From Moorella sp. Hama-1 (GTDB lineage Bacteria; Bacillota; DSM-521; Neomoorellales; Neomoorellaceae), in NCBI RefSeq assembly GCF_023734095.1, contig NZ_AP024620.1, positions 1,794,501 to 1,858,500 on the forward strand: a stretch of 64,000 nucleotides of DNA, in the 5' to 3' direction. Of this stretch, positions 52,958 through 61,221 are shown in pieces; within the stretch, counting starts at the first letter, position 1, and every line of letters starts with the position of its first letter. The position numbers and the translations under genes were made by a program. The notes under the pieces were generated by a model, which saw only the letters and a program-made list of their open reading frames with translations, ran no database searches and was not told the origin of the DNA.

Positions 52958-52996
52958 GACTTTTTCCCCCTTAATCTGACATTGAGATACAAAGTA

Positions 52997-53025
52997 ATTA
53001 TAGAAGCGCCCTTTCTAGCCGTCAA
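52997..53025 (-). promoter_or_regulatory. Predicted promoter of the stressosome operon
   Basis: TTGACG-N17-TATAAT on the minus strand, about 40 bases upstream of the rsbR start. A vegetative-type promoter rather than a sigma-B type is indicated. Confidence 0.75.
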
Positions 53026-53347
53026 GAAAATTTTATCTTGATGGGGGTTATTTAATGTCCCTTTAATCTTTATGTTTTATATTTAACCTTAACATTCCCC
53101 CGGTTGAACTGGTTAAGTAAACCGGTTAAGCCCATATTTCGCACCCTGAATAATCATTCACGCGAATGCATAGTCATACACACTATTTGCTATTTGACGC
53201 CAGAAATCCCGATAAGCCCCGGTAAATATATGCCATCAATGCAAGTTCCAGGGATATTGGGTGTATAAATATAAAATGAGCTTGCATATCTATTCAAGGT
53301 GCGGAATACGGGGTTAAGTAAAGGAGAAAGAAAAGGAGGTCATCCCT

Positions 53348-53413
53348 ATGTACATGTATGTGTTTGAAGTTCTCAACAACCTGGCCATCCCGGTCCAGGT
53401 CCAGCGCCGGTAA
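53348..53413 (+). CDS. Predicted 21-residue peptide
   Basis: A very short ORF with an excellent site (AAAGGAGGT nine to ten bases before ATG), starting MYMYVFEVL and ending PVQVQRR. It is followed within 50 bases by a strong hairpin terminator, so ribosome site, peptide and terminator form a complete small transcription unit. The peptide has a hydrophobic/aromatic N-terminal half and a basic end. I do not recognise a family; a leader, signalling or small membrane-associated peptide is possible. Confidence 0.5.
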   Translation: MYMYVFEVLNNLAIPVQVQRR

Positions 53414-53460
53414 AAACGCGGGCCTTAGCCAAGTGCGGACTGCCCGGTTTTGGAACAGCA

Positions 53461-53496
53461 AAAAAATCCCTGCTTCTATAAAAGCAGGGATTTTTG
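53461..53496. terminator. Bidirectional rho-independent terminator
   Basis: AAAAATCCCTGCTT and AAGCAGGGATTTTT pair around a short loop, with T-runs in both directions. It ends the small plus-strand unit at 53348 and the minus-strand surface-protein gene at 53540. Confidence 0.9.
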
Positions 53497-53539
53497 CCGC
53501 TTTACGCGGCAGGTAAAGAGGAGGTCGTTGTAGTTGGCG

Positions 53540-54481
53540 CTAGGATGGAAGGAGTAGTTGGGGTAAAGGAGTAGTTGGTGTACTGGTACCTGTTGTTGCG
53601 GGAGGTGTGGGGCTGGTACCTGTCGGTACTGTCGAAGTTGTTGGACTGCTGTTAACCGGGCTTTCAGGCGCCGTTGTACCAGGTGGTGGAGTCTCAGTAC
53701 CTTGCTCTGCTTCGTTTTCGTTGCCTTCTTCAATATCAATGTCGCCGGTTGCGGGATCATAATTCACTTTATCTTTAAATACCTCACCCAAAAATCTCAA
53801 GGGTACAAAAGTACGGTTGCTGATTAATGCCGCAGGGACATCCAAATTTATTTTGGTGTCATTGACAGTTACTTCCGTACTCCCAGGTATAAGCACTACT
53901 GTAATTCCATTTTTTGTTATGGTTACGGTATTGGTTGCCGCATCCCAATTAACAGTTGCGCCTAGACCCTGGGTAACCGCCCTGACGGGGATAAGGGTCC
54001 GGTTTCCTTTAATCACCGGCGGTACATCAAATTTTATTTCTTTATTCTTAACCCGGATTCTACTTTGGAATTTCACCAGACCGGCATTTTGGGTTTCTTC
54101 CCTTACCTGGTTTTCTTCCCTCGCCTGTGCTTCCGGGGTAACCTGGAGCCCGGTAATTTCCTTTTCCAGGTATCCTTGCATTTCTTTTTCTTCCTTTGTC
54201 CTGGCCCCCTCCTGCGATTTTATTTCTTGTTCTTTAGGTTCGATTTCTTTCCCGTTTCTCGTCTCATCTTGATCTTCGGTTGTCCGATCTTCTGACTCAT
54301 CTTCTAATTGTTTATCTTCCCCTTTAACCTTAATCCCATAGTTAGCCCCTCCAGCGGTAACTACTGTATATTGGCCAGGACTATGGTTGTCATTACCATT
54401 ACCCGGGTTAGCATAAACTATGCCGGCCGGCAATAGCAGGCTGGTTATGGCCAGTGTGCTGATTAATTTTTTATACTTCAT
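53540..54481 (-). CDS. Exported copper-amine-oxidase N-terminal-domain protein
   Basis: A 313-residue secreted or wall-associated protein. The signal peptide ends near YANPG; residues about 50-130 form a very charged Glu/Lys-rich linker; about 140-250 carry two copper-amine-oxidase N1-type repeats (PPVIKGNRTLIPVRAVTQGL and AALISNRTFVPLRFLGEVF); the last 60 residues are Pro/Thr/Ser-rich. This domain is common in clostridial surface proteins and need not bind copper. Expression is controlled by a c-di-GMP riboswitch in its leader, so it is probably part of a surface or biofilm response. Confidence 0.88.
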   Translation of the reverse strand: MKYKKLISTLAITSLLLPAGIVYANPGNGNDNHSPGQYTVVTAGGANYGIKVKGEDKQLEDESEDRTTEDQDETRNGKEIEPKEQEIKSQEGARTKEEKEMQGYLEKEITGLQVTPEAQAREENQVREETQNAGLVKFQSRIRVKNKEIKFDVPPVIKGNRTLIPVRAVTQGLGATVNWDAATNTVTITKNGITVVLIPGSTEVTVNDTKINLDVPAALISNRTFVPLRFLGEVFKDKVNYDPATGDIDIEEGNENEAEQGTETPPPGTTAPESPVNSSPTTSTVPTGTSPTPPATTGTSTPTTPLPQLLLPS

Positions 54482-54504
54482 CCAGCATACCCCTCTGTAA
54501 AAAT

Positions 54505-54540
54505 TTTAGGACAACCCGCCTCAGCCTGGGTTGCCCGTTA
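54505..54540 (-). terminator. Attenuator hairpin of the c-di-GMP riboswitch
   Basis: Minus-strand GGGCAACCC and GGGTTGTCC form a stem, followed by TAAAATTTTT. The first arm could instead pair with the GGGTTGCC at the 3' end of the aptamer, giving the alternative fold expected of an expression platform. Confidence 0.65.
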
Positions 54541-54564
54541 TCGCCAAAAAATTTCAATATGGCT

Positions 54565-54660
54565 TACCCGGCAACCCGGCTGCCATAGCCTGTCAAGGCT
54601 TTAGGCCCGTGGCTTTGCGCCCCCGCCTTTCGGTCGGGTTCGCCCTTTGCGGCTCTTAAA
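54565..54660 (-). promoter_or_regulatory. Cyclic di-GMP-I riboswitch (GEMM-I)
   Basis: On the minus strand the aptamer reads GCCGCAAAGGGCGAACC, a GAAA tetraloop (ACCGAAAGGCGG), GGGCGCAAAGCCACGGG, then CCTAA and a second arm with CAGCCGGGTTGCC. These are the conserved GEMM-I boxes, including both CGCAAAG segments and the tetraloop-receptor pieces. It controls the surface-protein gene downstream, and lies about 4 kb from a diguanylate cyclase gene. Confidence 0.9.
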
Positions 54661-54715
54661 AAGAATCATCGGCATATCTAATAATTTCTTGACGGCCTGG
54701 CAGCAAATTAATTAT

Positions 54716-54881
54716 ATGATTCTCCTGCAAAAACCTCTTCGCTATCTTTCTAGTGGAGGAATCGTCCTACTCCAGACCCGATATTAGGCTGAGTTCAGCA
54801 ATATGATACCCTTTTACGGTCCAAAGTGGGGACTAATATCATGGCCAACAAACCGAAGGAGGCTTTTTGCAGCAGAATCAT
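54716..54881. mobile_element. MITE-like element with imperfect terminal inverted repeats
   Basis: The left end (54716-54741, beginning ATGATTCTCCTGCAAAAA) is the near-complement of the right end (54854-54881, ending TTTTTGCAGCAGAATCAT). The 166-bp interior encodes nothing and has partial internal symmetry around GATATTAG. Both ends adjoin TAT. Size, lack of coding capacity and long terminal repeats suggest a MITE or the relic of a small insertion sequence. Confidence 0.55.
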
Positions 54882-55151
54882 TATATATTATCCATCTTTC
54901 ATGCACCTGCACTTCCACCAAGTTATGCATGTCAGTTAAAGGGTTGCGCCGGCAGCCAGTTTGATCCGGAAATAGTTATTGGGATTAGTGGGGCTTAATA
55001 ACATTCTTTCGCCCTCTTTACCGGTAGTTATTGCATATTTTTTTATTCGACACTGTTTACCTAAATCCTCCAGTTTCCTATATAATTTCGCTCTTTATAG
55101 TTCTTGCAAGCGGTAACATAATATTTCGTGACCAGGTGTGAATTTCTTGCT

Positions 55152-55183
55152 TAAAAACGAGGACAGCTAATTCTGCTGTCCTC
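55152..55183 (-). terminator. Terminator of the OsmC-family gene
   Basis: GAGGACAGC and GCTGTCCTC form a perfect 9-bp stem; on the minus strand it is followed by GTTTTT. The osmC stop codon lies about 57 bases upstream. Confidence 0.85.
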
Positions 55184-55240
55184 ATTCTCTCACTCTACCG
55201 GCCGCTATGCTGGTAAAAACTCCGTCAAGCCGCCCTCAAA

Positions 55241-55684
55241 TCAAGGCGCCGGGGCAACGGCGCTGCGGTTACCGTTGATCTCATAGCAGTAGGAGATGGG
55301 CATAGCCTTCTTCATGGTGTTGACCATGCCGCAGTATTTACTTAAGGATAGCTCGATGGCCTGCTTCACCTGGTTCTCGGGCAGGTCGGGCCCCTCAAGG
55401 CGATAGATAAGGGTGGCGGCGGTAAATACTTTCGGGTGCTCCGGCGCCCGGTCGGCCTCAACGTCGATGGCCAAAGAAGTCAGTTCGAGGCGTTTTTTCT
55501 GGAGAATGCTCAGGACATCCAGGGCCGTACAGCCGGCCATCCCCATAAGGAGTACTTCCGAAGGCCTGGCCCCGGCGTTCTGGCCGCCATGGTCGGTACC
55601 GGCATCCATGGCCACCGGCTGGCCGGAAGCCCCCACGCCCTGGAGACGCATCTTGTCCCCGGCCCAGGTTACAGTTACGTGCAT
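55241..55684 (-). CDS. OsmC/Ohr-family protein
   Basis: A 147-residue OsmC-type protein with the two redox cysteines C52 (GMAGCTALDVL) and one near residue 118 (LSKYCGMVNT), and the ARPSEVLLMGMAGC family signature. Such proteins reduce organic hydroperoxides with thiols. YhfA-like members of this length have less clear roles. It has its own terminator downstream. Confidence 0.88.
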   Translation of the reverse strand: MHVTVTWAGDKMRLQGVGASGQPVAMDAGTDHGGQNAGARPSEVLLMGMAGCTALDVLSILQKKRLELTSLAIDVEADRAPEHPKVFTAATLIYRLEGPDLPENQVKQAIELSLSKYCGMVNTMKKAMPISYCYEINGNRSAVAPAP

Positions 55685-55762
55685 CTTTTTCCCTCCTGTT
55701 GCTATTTTTGGCTATTATACACCAGTAGCCCAATCAGGGCAAGAAAGAGCACGGTGTAGACT

Positions 55763-56740
55763 TCAGCCTCTGCTCTCACCCGTCTCACTGCCGCCGTTGG
55801 CAAAGGCCAATTCATAAGCCTGGCGGGATATTTCTTCGTAATAGCCTTCTAAAAGCCGGTAAAACTCCGGGGCCTCACGTCCCAGGGGCGGCGGTCCCAG
55901 GCGTTTTAAAACCCCCCGGGGTATGGCCGGGGGAGTTATCTGCACCTGAAAGGCGGCCAGGTCGGCCCCGGCCTGCCAGAAGGTAACCGGGTCGGTGGGT
56001 AGTTCCGGGTTTAAACTCTTTCCCCGGGCTTTCGGTTGCACCTGCCTCCTATCCTCACTTGACGGCAAAGCACCGTCCCTATACCCTGGCTCAGGGGATA
56101 CCCCCCGTTCCCCTTCACCGGCTGGCACCGTAACGCTGCCTCCGGCTAGGGCCATCCGCCGCTCCCGCAGGGCGGCCAGCAGGGTTTCCCGGTCGCGACC
56201 GCGCAGGAGGAAGAGCAGGAAGGGGTCGCTGTCGAACTTCTCCCCCAGGAGGTAGTAAACGGCGGCAATGTGCTTACAGGGATTAGCCCAGTCGGGACAG
56301 GAGCAGCTGGTCTCGATATCCCCCGGGCTGTCGGGGAAAAGGGAGAGGCTCGCCCCGGCAAAGGCCGTCTCGATGTCCTCCGGCATCTCACCGGCCAGCA
56401 GGCGGGCGGCAAAGGCGGCCTGGCCGGCCAGGGCGGCGATTACCCGCTCCCAGTCCCGGTCGGCCAGGGGGTTAATTTTTATTTTCACCGTGTAAGGCCG
56501 GGGCCGGCTCCCCTGGACCTTTGCTGTGACCGCCCCGGGGGCCAGGTCGATACTCAGGACGTTACCCCGCCGGGCATAGGTCCGCCCCCGCTGCAGGCGG
56601 CTGTCCCAGCCAAAGGACTCCAGCACCTCCAGCCAGCGCCGGGCCCACCAATTACTAACGAAATTACGCCTGGCAGCCATCTCCCATATCCTCCGAAAAC
56701 AGGTTTCTGCCCAAAATGGTTCCTGTCGGTATGCGTACAA
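55763..56740 (-). CDS. SWIM zinc-finger protein
   Basis: A 325-residue protein with the SWIM motif CxCx(n)CxH as CSCPDWANPCKH near residue 168. The N-terminal segment WWARRWLEVLESFGWDSRLQRGR is typical of bacterial SWIM proteins encoded next to SNF2 helicases, which they accompany in chromatin- or repair-like complexes. It lies about 100 bases after the SNF2 gene in the same direction. Confidence 0.88.
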   Translation of the reverse strand: MYAYRQEPFWAETCFRRIWEMAARRNFVSNWWARRWLEVLESFGWDSRLQRGRTYARRGNVLSIDLAPGAVTAKVQGSRPRPYTVKIKINPLADRDWERVIAALAGQAAFAARLLAGEMPEDIETAFAGASLSLFPDSPGDIETSCSCPDWANPCKHIAAVYYLLGEKFDSDPFLLFLLRGRDRETLLAALRERRMALAGGSVTVPAGEGERGVSPEPGYRDGALPSSEDRRQVQPKARGKSLNPELPTDPVTFWQAGADLAAFQVQITPPAIPRGVLKRLGPPPLGREAPEFYRLLEGYYEEISRQAYELAFANGGSETGESRG

Positions 56741-56843
56741 GGAGCTGGTGGATAAAAGGAGCCTGTACCCACCAATCTCTTAACCCAGCCTGGATTTTTC
56801 TCTTTTTTAGTTGGGTCGCAGCCCCCATGCAGGATATCCCGCA

Positions 56844-59800
56844 TTATAGCTCTATCCCTTGATCCCTTAAAGCGAGGAGTTCCCGCAGTTCGCCCGTCGA
56901 CATCTCCGTAAGCCAGCCTTCACCGGTGCCGACGATTTGCTGCGCCAGGCCGCGCTTGGCTTCGATTAGGGCGTCGATGCGTTCCTCCAGGGTCCCGGCG
57001 CAGATGAATTTATATACCTGGACGTTCCTTTGTTGGCCGATGCGGAAGGCACGGTCGGTAGCCTGGTCTTCCACGGCCGGGTTCCACCAGCGGTCAAAGT
57101 GAAAGACGTTGTTGGCCCTGGTAAGGTTAAGGCCCACCCCGCCGGCCTTGAGGGAAAGGATAAAGAAGGGCTGGTTCTCCCCGTCTTCCTGGAAGCGCCG
57201 GATTAGCTCTTCGCGCCGGGACCGGGGCACGCCGCCGTGAAGAAAGAGAACCTCCCGGTTAAAAATCCCCTGCAGGTACTCCTGGAGCATCTGGCCCATA
57301 ACGGCGAACTGGGTAAAGATGAGGGCCTTCTCCCCGGCCGCCAGGACTTCTTCCAGCATCTCCTGCAGCCGGGCCATTTTCCCGGAACGACCGGCCAGGG
57401 GGCTGCCGTCGCCGAGGAACTGGGCCGGGTGGTTACAGACCTGCTTCAACTTGGCCAGGGTGGCCAGAACCAGTCCCTTACGTTCAATTCCTTCAGCCGT
57501 TTCAATCTTCTGGAGCATATCCTGGACCACGGCTTCGTAAAGGGTCGCCTGCTCCCGGGTCAGGTGGCAATAAACCTTGATTTCCTGTTTGGCCGGTAGG
57601 TCCTGGATAATGGCCGGGTCGTTCTTGAGCCGGCGCAAAATAAAGGGTTGAACCAGGCGTTTCAGGCGGGCGGCCCGCTCCCCGTCACCATAGCGTTCAA
57701 TGGGGATCATGAAGCGGCTGCGAAAACCCGCCTGGCTACCCAGGTAACCGGGATTTAAAAACTCCATCAAGGACCAGAGATCGCCCAGGTTGTTTTCTAC
57801 CGGCGTACCGGTAAGGGCGATGCGGAAGCCGGCCCGGAGCCGGCGGATACTCCTGGTCTGCCTGGCTTCCGGGTTTTTAATGTTCTGAGCCTCATCTAAC
57901 ACCACCCCGTCCCAGGCCACGGCCGTTAGCTCCTTTTCATCCCGGGAAGCCAGGGTGTAGGTACTTATAACCAGATCGTAGCTGACCGCCGTTTTGCTAA
58001 AATCATCGCCGCTGAGGCGTCCGGGGCCGTGATGGATCAGAACCCTCAGGGAAGGGGCGAAGCGGGTTACTTCTCGCTGCCAGTTGCCGACCACCGAGGT
58101 AGGGCAGATAATCAGTACCGGGCCGGCGGCCAGGCCAGTCCTTTTCCGGTGGAGGAGGAGGGCCAGGAGCTGGATGGTCTTACCCAGGCCCATATCATCA
58201 GCCAGGCAGGCTCCCAGGCCATAACTGGTAAGGAAATGGAGCCAGGAAAAGCCCCGTACCTGATAAGGCCGTAAATCACCCTGAAACCCGGGGGGTTGGG
58301 ACAGGAGGGTTAGGGGTTGGTTCCCCTGGAGCCGGTCCAGGTGATCAGCCAGGGACCCCTCGGCGACGACTTCCAGTATCGGTAGGAGGGTGTTCCCCCT
58401 CCCCCCGGCGGGCAATCCCGACGGTCCTTCGGCCTCGTCCCCACCCAGCAGGCCGTAACGCAACGCCTCGGGCAGGGTCATAATCCCCCGGTCTTCCCGC
58501 TCCTGCCAGAACCGGGCCGCCGCCAGTTCCTCCGGCCGGACTTCCACCCACTGGCCCCGCACCTGGACCAGGGGCACCTTCAAAGCGGCCAGCCGCTCAA
58601 ATTCCTGGCGTTTAATCACCGTATCTCCCAGGGCTACTTCCCATTCATAATTGACCAGGGTTTCCAGACCCAGGCCGGCCGCTGTTACCGGACCCTTCTT
58701 CCGGGTATGGCGGGCCTGCTCCCTGGCCTTTAACCGCAGGCGCAGCCCCAGGTGGGGTTTATGCTGCCCCCACCAGGAAGGCACCAGCACGCCAAAGCCG
58801 CTTTCAGCCAGAAGGCCGGCAGCCTCCCGCAGGAAGACGTAGGCCTCGCTGGTGGTCAGGGAGCAGGTTTCCGGGGAAGGATTCTTAAGGCTCCGCTCCA
58901 GGGGCGGAAATAAGCGCGCCGCTCGTCCCAGATCAGCCAGGAGGCGCTCCTGGGGATTGGCAAAACGGCGGTTTAAAAACTGCAGGATGTTGCCTCCCTC
59001 CTGCCAGACCCTGCCGGCAGGGACCAGGAGACTGGGGTCATCGCTGGCCTGGAGTAAAAACTGCAGCTGCCAGGCCGGCTCTGTATTATCCTGCTCTCCG
59101 GGTCGATCCTCACCAGATCCTCCCGCCGGGGGCTCCAGACGGAAGCAGGTACGAAAGGCCACTGCATCCGGCTGGACGGTTAAAGTCCCCATCCAACCGG
59201 CAACTTTTTCCAGCAGGTCCCTGGTCTCCAGGAGTGGGCCGCTGAAGGTGGCCTTTTCTGTAGCCAGGGCCGCGACCCATTTTTCCGGTAGATCGGCGTC
59301 GGCCCTGACCCTCCCCTCCAGGGGTGAAGTCGCCAACCAGTAACGGGCCAGGGCATCGACAGCACCGTGGAGGAAATTCTCGACCAGCTCGGCGGGGTCC
59401 AGGGGAGCCGTCTCCGCCGGAGCCCGGCAGGCCGGCGGCATGCCGGCTGCCAGTATCTCCACCCGCCGGGCGTCCTCCGGCTGGTCCAGGAGAGCCCGCC
59501 AGGCTGCCTGCAGGGCCGGCCTGGGGGTAGTAGTGTGCCGGTTCCGCTTCCTGGCCGGAACTTTTTCTACTGCCAGGGCCGCCGGGATAAAGCGTTCCCG
59601 AGCCAGGAGTTCCAGGGCGAGTTTGGCTGCCAGGCTCCAGAAGAGTAAATCGGCAGCTAAAACGTAGCCCTGAGCGATTCCCCGGTCCCCTTCCCGGAGG
59701 CGGGTGAGGACATTAACAACCCACACCGGGGAAACGGCCAGGCCTTTAACCTCCCAGGGGGCCAGGACCGGGGAGGTTTCATTAAGCGGCCGCCTGGACC

Positions 59801-60191
59801 GGCCTGCACGGCCGCTACCGGGCAGGTGCTGCCCTTCCGGTGCCGGTAAGGGCCCGCTCCTGGTGGATGGCAGGAGCAGCTCCATCCGATCCAGGCCGGG
59901 CGCCGCCAAGGGAATACTCTTATAGAGGCCGGCACTTAAATTCCGGAGGGAATTAATCAACTCCTGTTCTGAGGCCTGGTAGGGGTGGGCGGGCGGCTTA
60001 CCGGCAGAAGCCCGGGAAGGGCTGTTACCCTGCCACCTGGCCCCGGCCGGGGTTTCCCCCCAAACAAAAAAACGTCCCCCGGCTCCTTGACCTGTACCCG
60101 GTATCCAGGTGCCGTGGAGGACCACCGTCGACCTGCTCCGTCCTGCCACCTCCAGGGCACCGGACCCGGGGGGTGTATGGTAGGCAACCAT
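56844..60191 (-). CDS. SNF2-family DEAD/DEAH-type helicase/translocase
   Basis: A 1115-residue protein. The C-terminal half is the SNF2 motor: LADDMGLGKTIQ (motif I), VVLDEAQNIKN (DEAQ box, motif II), LTGTPVENNLGDLWS (III), and the helicase-C motifs LKAGGVGLNLTRAN and ATDRAFRIGQQRNVQVYKFI. The N-terminal half (about 1-600) is the SNF2-associated region of bacterial members. It presumably moves along DNA to remodel protein-DNA complexes, with the SWIM protein encoded next. Upstream lie ligD and ku on the same strand. Confidence 0.92.
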   Translation of the reverse strand: MVAYHTPPGSGALEVAGRSRSTVVLHGTWIPGTGQGAGGRFFVWGETPAGARWQGNSPSRASAGKPPAHPYQASEQELINSLRNLSAGLYKSIPLAAPGLDRMELLLPSTRSGPLPAPEGQHLPGSGRAGRSRRPLNETSPVLAPWEVKGLAVSPVWVVNVLTRLREGDRGIAQGYVLAADLLFWSLAAKLALELLARERFIPAALAVEKVPARKRNRHTTTPRPALQAAWRALLDQPEDARRVEILAAGMPPACRAPAETAPLDPAELVENFLHGAVDALARYWLATSPLEGRVRADADLPEKWVAALATEKATFSGPLLETRDLLEKVAGWMGTLTVQPDAVAFRTCFRLEPPAGGSGEDRPGEQDNTEPAWQLQFLLQASDDPSLLVPAGRVWQEGGNILQFLNRRFANPQERLLADLGRAARLFPPLERSLKNPSPETCSLTTSEAYVFLREAAGLLAESGFGVLVPSWWGQHKPHLGLRLRLKAREQARHTRKKGPVTAAGLGLETLVNYEWEVALGDTVIKRQEFERLAALKVPLVQVRGQWVEVRPEELAAARFWQEREDRGIMTLPEALRYGLLGGDEAEGPSGLPAGGRGNTLLPILEVVAEGSLADHLDRLQGNQPLTLLSQPPGFQGDLRPYQVRGFSWLHFLTSYGLGACLADDMGLGKTIQLLALLLHRKRTGLAAGPVLIICPTSVVGNWQREVTRFAPSLRVLIHHGPGRLSGDDFSKTAVSYDLVISTYTLASRDEKELTAVAWDGVVLDEAQNIKNPEARQTRSIRRLRAGFRIALTGTPVENNLGDLWSLMEFLNPGYLGSQAGFRSRFMIPIERYGDGERAARLKRLVQPFILRRLKNDPAIIQDLPAKQEIKVYCHLTREQATLYEAVVQDMLQKIETAEGIERKGLVLATLAKLKQVCNHPAQFLGDGSPLAGRSGKMARLQEMLEEVLAAGEKALIFTQFAVMGQMLQEYLQGIFNREVLFLHGGVPRSRREELIRRFQEDGENQPFFILSLKAGGVGLNLTRANNVFHFDRWWNPAVEDQATDRAFRIGQQRNVQVYKFICAGTLEERIDALIEAKRGLAQQIVGTGEGWLTEMSTGELRELLALRDQGIEL

Positions 60192-60255
60192 AGACCTGCT
60201 CGCTCCTGTCAGCTGTATATCTAAGATATATTCGCCGCGGGAATTAAATCTTCCT

Positions 60256-61221
60256 TCAAGGTGAATTACACTCCTCCGATTCTTTGTCCCAGCGCAGGCC
60301 GCGGTAGCCGGGGTGCCGGAGGCGGCCCTCCGGCGTCAACTCCAGGTACTCAACCTGGCAGACCAGCCGGGGCTCCACCCAGCGCGTTTTTTTAAGTTCC
60401 GGGATATCTTCTTTAAAGGGCGGGGGCGCCGCCGGCAGCCGCTGCAACCCGGCCAGGAGCTCCTGCTCTTCCCTCCGATCAAAACCGGCACCCACCTTGC
60501 CCCGGTAAACCAGGCGCCCCTCCTGGTAAACCGCCAGGATCAGGGCGCCCAGGGATCGCTCCCCGCGCCCCGGCTCATAACCGGCAATAATAAATTCCCC
60601 GGTGAGGGTATGCCGGAATTTCCGCCACAGGGGCGAGCGTTTACCGGGGAGGTAGGGGCTGTTTAGTTCCTTGGCCATGACTCCTTCCAAGCCCTGGCCG
60701 ACGCAGGCCTGATAGAAATTGATTCCCTGGTTGACAATAAACTGGGAGACGACCAGGTTCGCCGCGGCCTGGACTCCTGCCCCGAGGATCTCTTTTCGTA
60801 AATGGAGGGGCTCCGCCATGACATTCTCGCCCTGGTGGTAGAGGATATCAAAGACCATAAAAATAGCCGGCGTCTGCCGGGCGGCCTGCCTGATTTTAAA
60901 GGGGTCCCCCAGCCGGCCCCGGGCCTGGAGGAGGCTAAAGGACGGCTTACCGTCCGCCCCGGGAATGATAATCTCTCCGTCCAGGACCGCCGGGCGCCGC
61001 CGGAACAATTGGTGCAGATCGGCCAGATCCGGAAAAACCGGGGTAATATCCACCAGGTTGCGGGACTGGAGGATGGTCTTCTCCTCCAGGTAGGCCAGGC
61101 AGCGGTAGCCGTCCCACTTGACTTCGTAGATAAAGGATGGGGAATCGAAGGGCCGGCTGGTAACGGCCAGCATGGGCCTGATCTGGAAAACCGGTAGCCG
61201 GTTACTTCTCCCGGCCGTCAT
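60256..61221 (-). CDS. ligD: ATP-dependent DNA ligase, LigD ligase-domain type
   Basis: A 321-residue ATP-dependent ligase. The nucleotidyltransferase motif I is EVKWDGYRCLAY with the adenylated Lys near residue 34; FMVFDILYHQGENV, EGVMAKELNSPY and the OB-fold segment IAGYEPGRGERSLGALILAVY follow. The polymerase and phosphoesterase domains of full LigD are absent. It overlaps ku by four bases, so the two make a minimal bacterial non-homologous end-joining system. Confidence 0.92.
   Translation of the reverse strand: MTAGRSNRLPVFQIRPMLAVTSRPFDSPSFIYEVKWDGYRCLAYLEEKTILQSRNLVDITPVFPDLADLHQLFRRRPAVLDGEIIIPGADGKPSFSLLQARGRLGDPFKIRQAARQTPAIFMVFDILYHQGENVMAEPLHLRKEILGAGVQAAANLVVSQFIVNQGINFYQACVGQGLEGVMAKELNSPYLPGKRSPLWRKFRHTLTGEFIIAGYEPGRGERSLGALILAVYQEGRLVYRGKVGAGFDRREEQELLAGLQRLPAAPPPFKEDIPELKKTRWVEPRLVCQVEYLELTPEGRLRHPGYRGLRWDKESEECNSP

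Larger units (their letters stand above)
54482..55240. other. 759-bp non-coding region: riboswitch leader, MITE-like repeat, unassigned DNA, terminator
   Basis: No protein gene was recognised here. From left to right it holds the expression platform and c-di-GMP riboswitch of the surface-protein gene (54505-54660), a 166-bp inverted-repeat element (54716-54881), about 270 bases of AT-rich DNA without a visible feature, and the terminator of the OsmC gene (55152-55183). TTGCTG-N17-TATTAG on the minus strand near 54675-54703 could be the riboswitch promoter. Confidence 0.6.

Noticed and set aside
53640-53760. Pro/Gln-rich alternative minus-strand frame (about 53476-53760) inside the surface-protein tail
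   Set aside because: It is the shadow of the Pro/Thr-rich repeat tail and has no start signals of its own.
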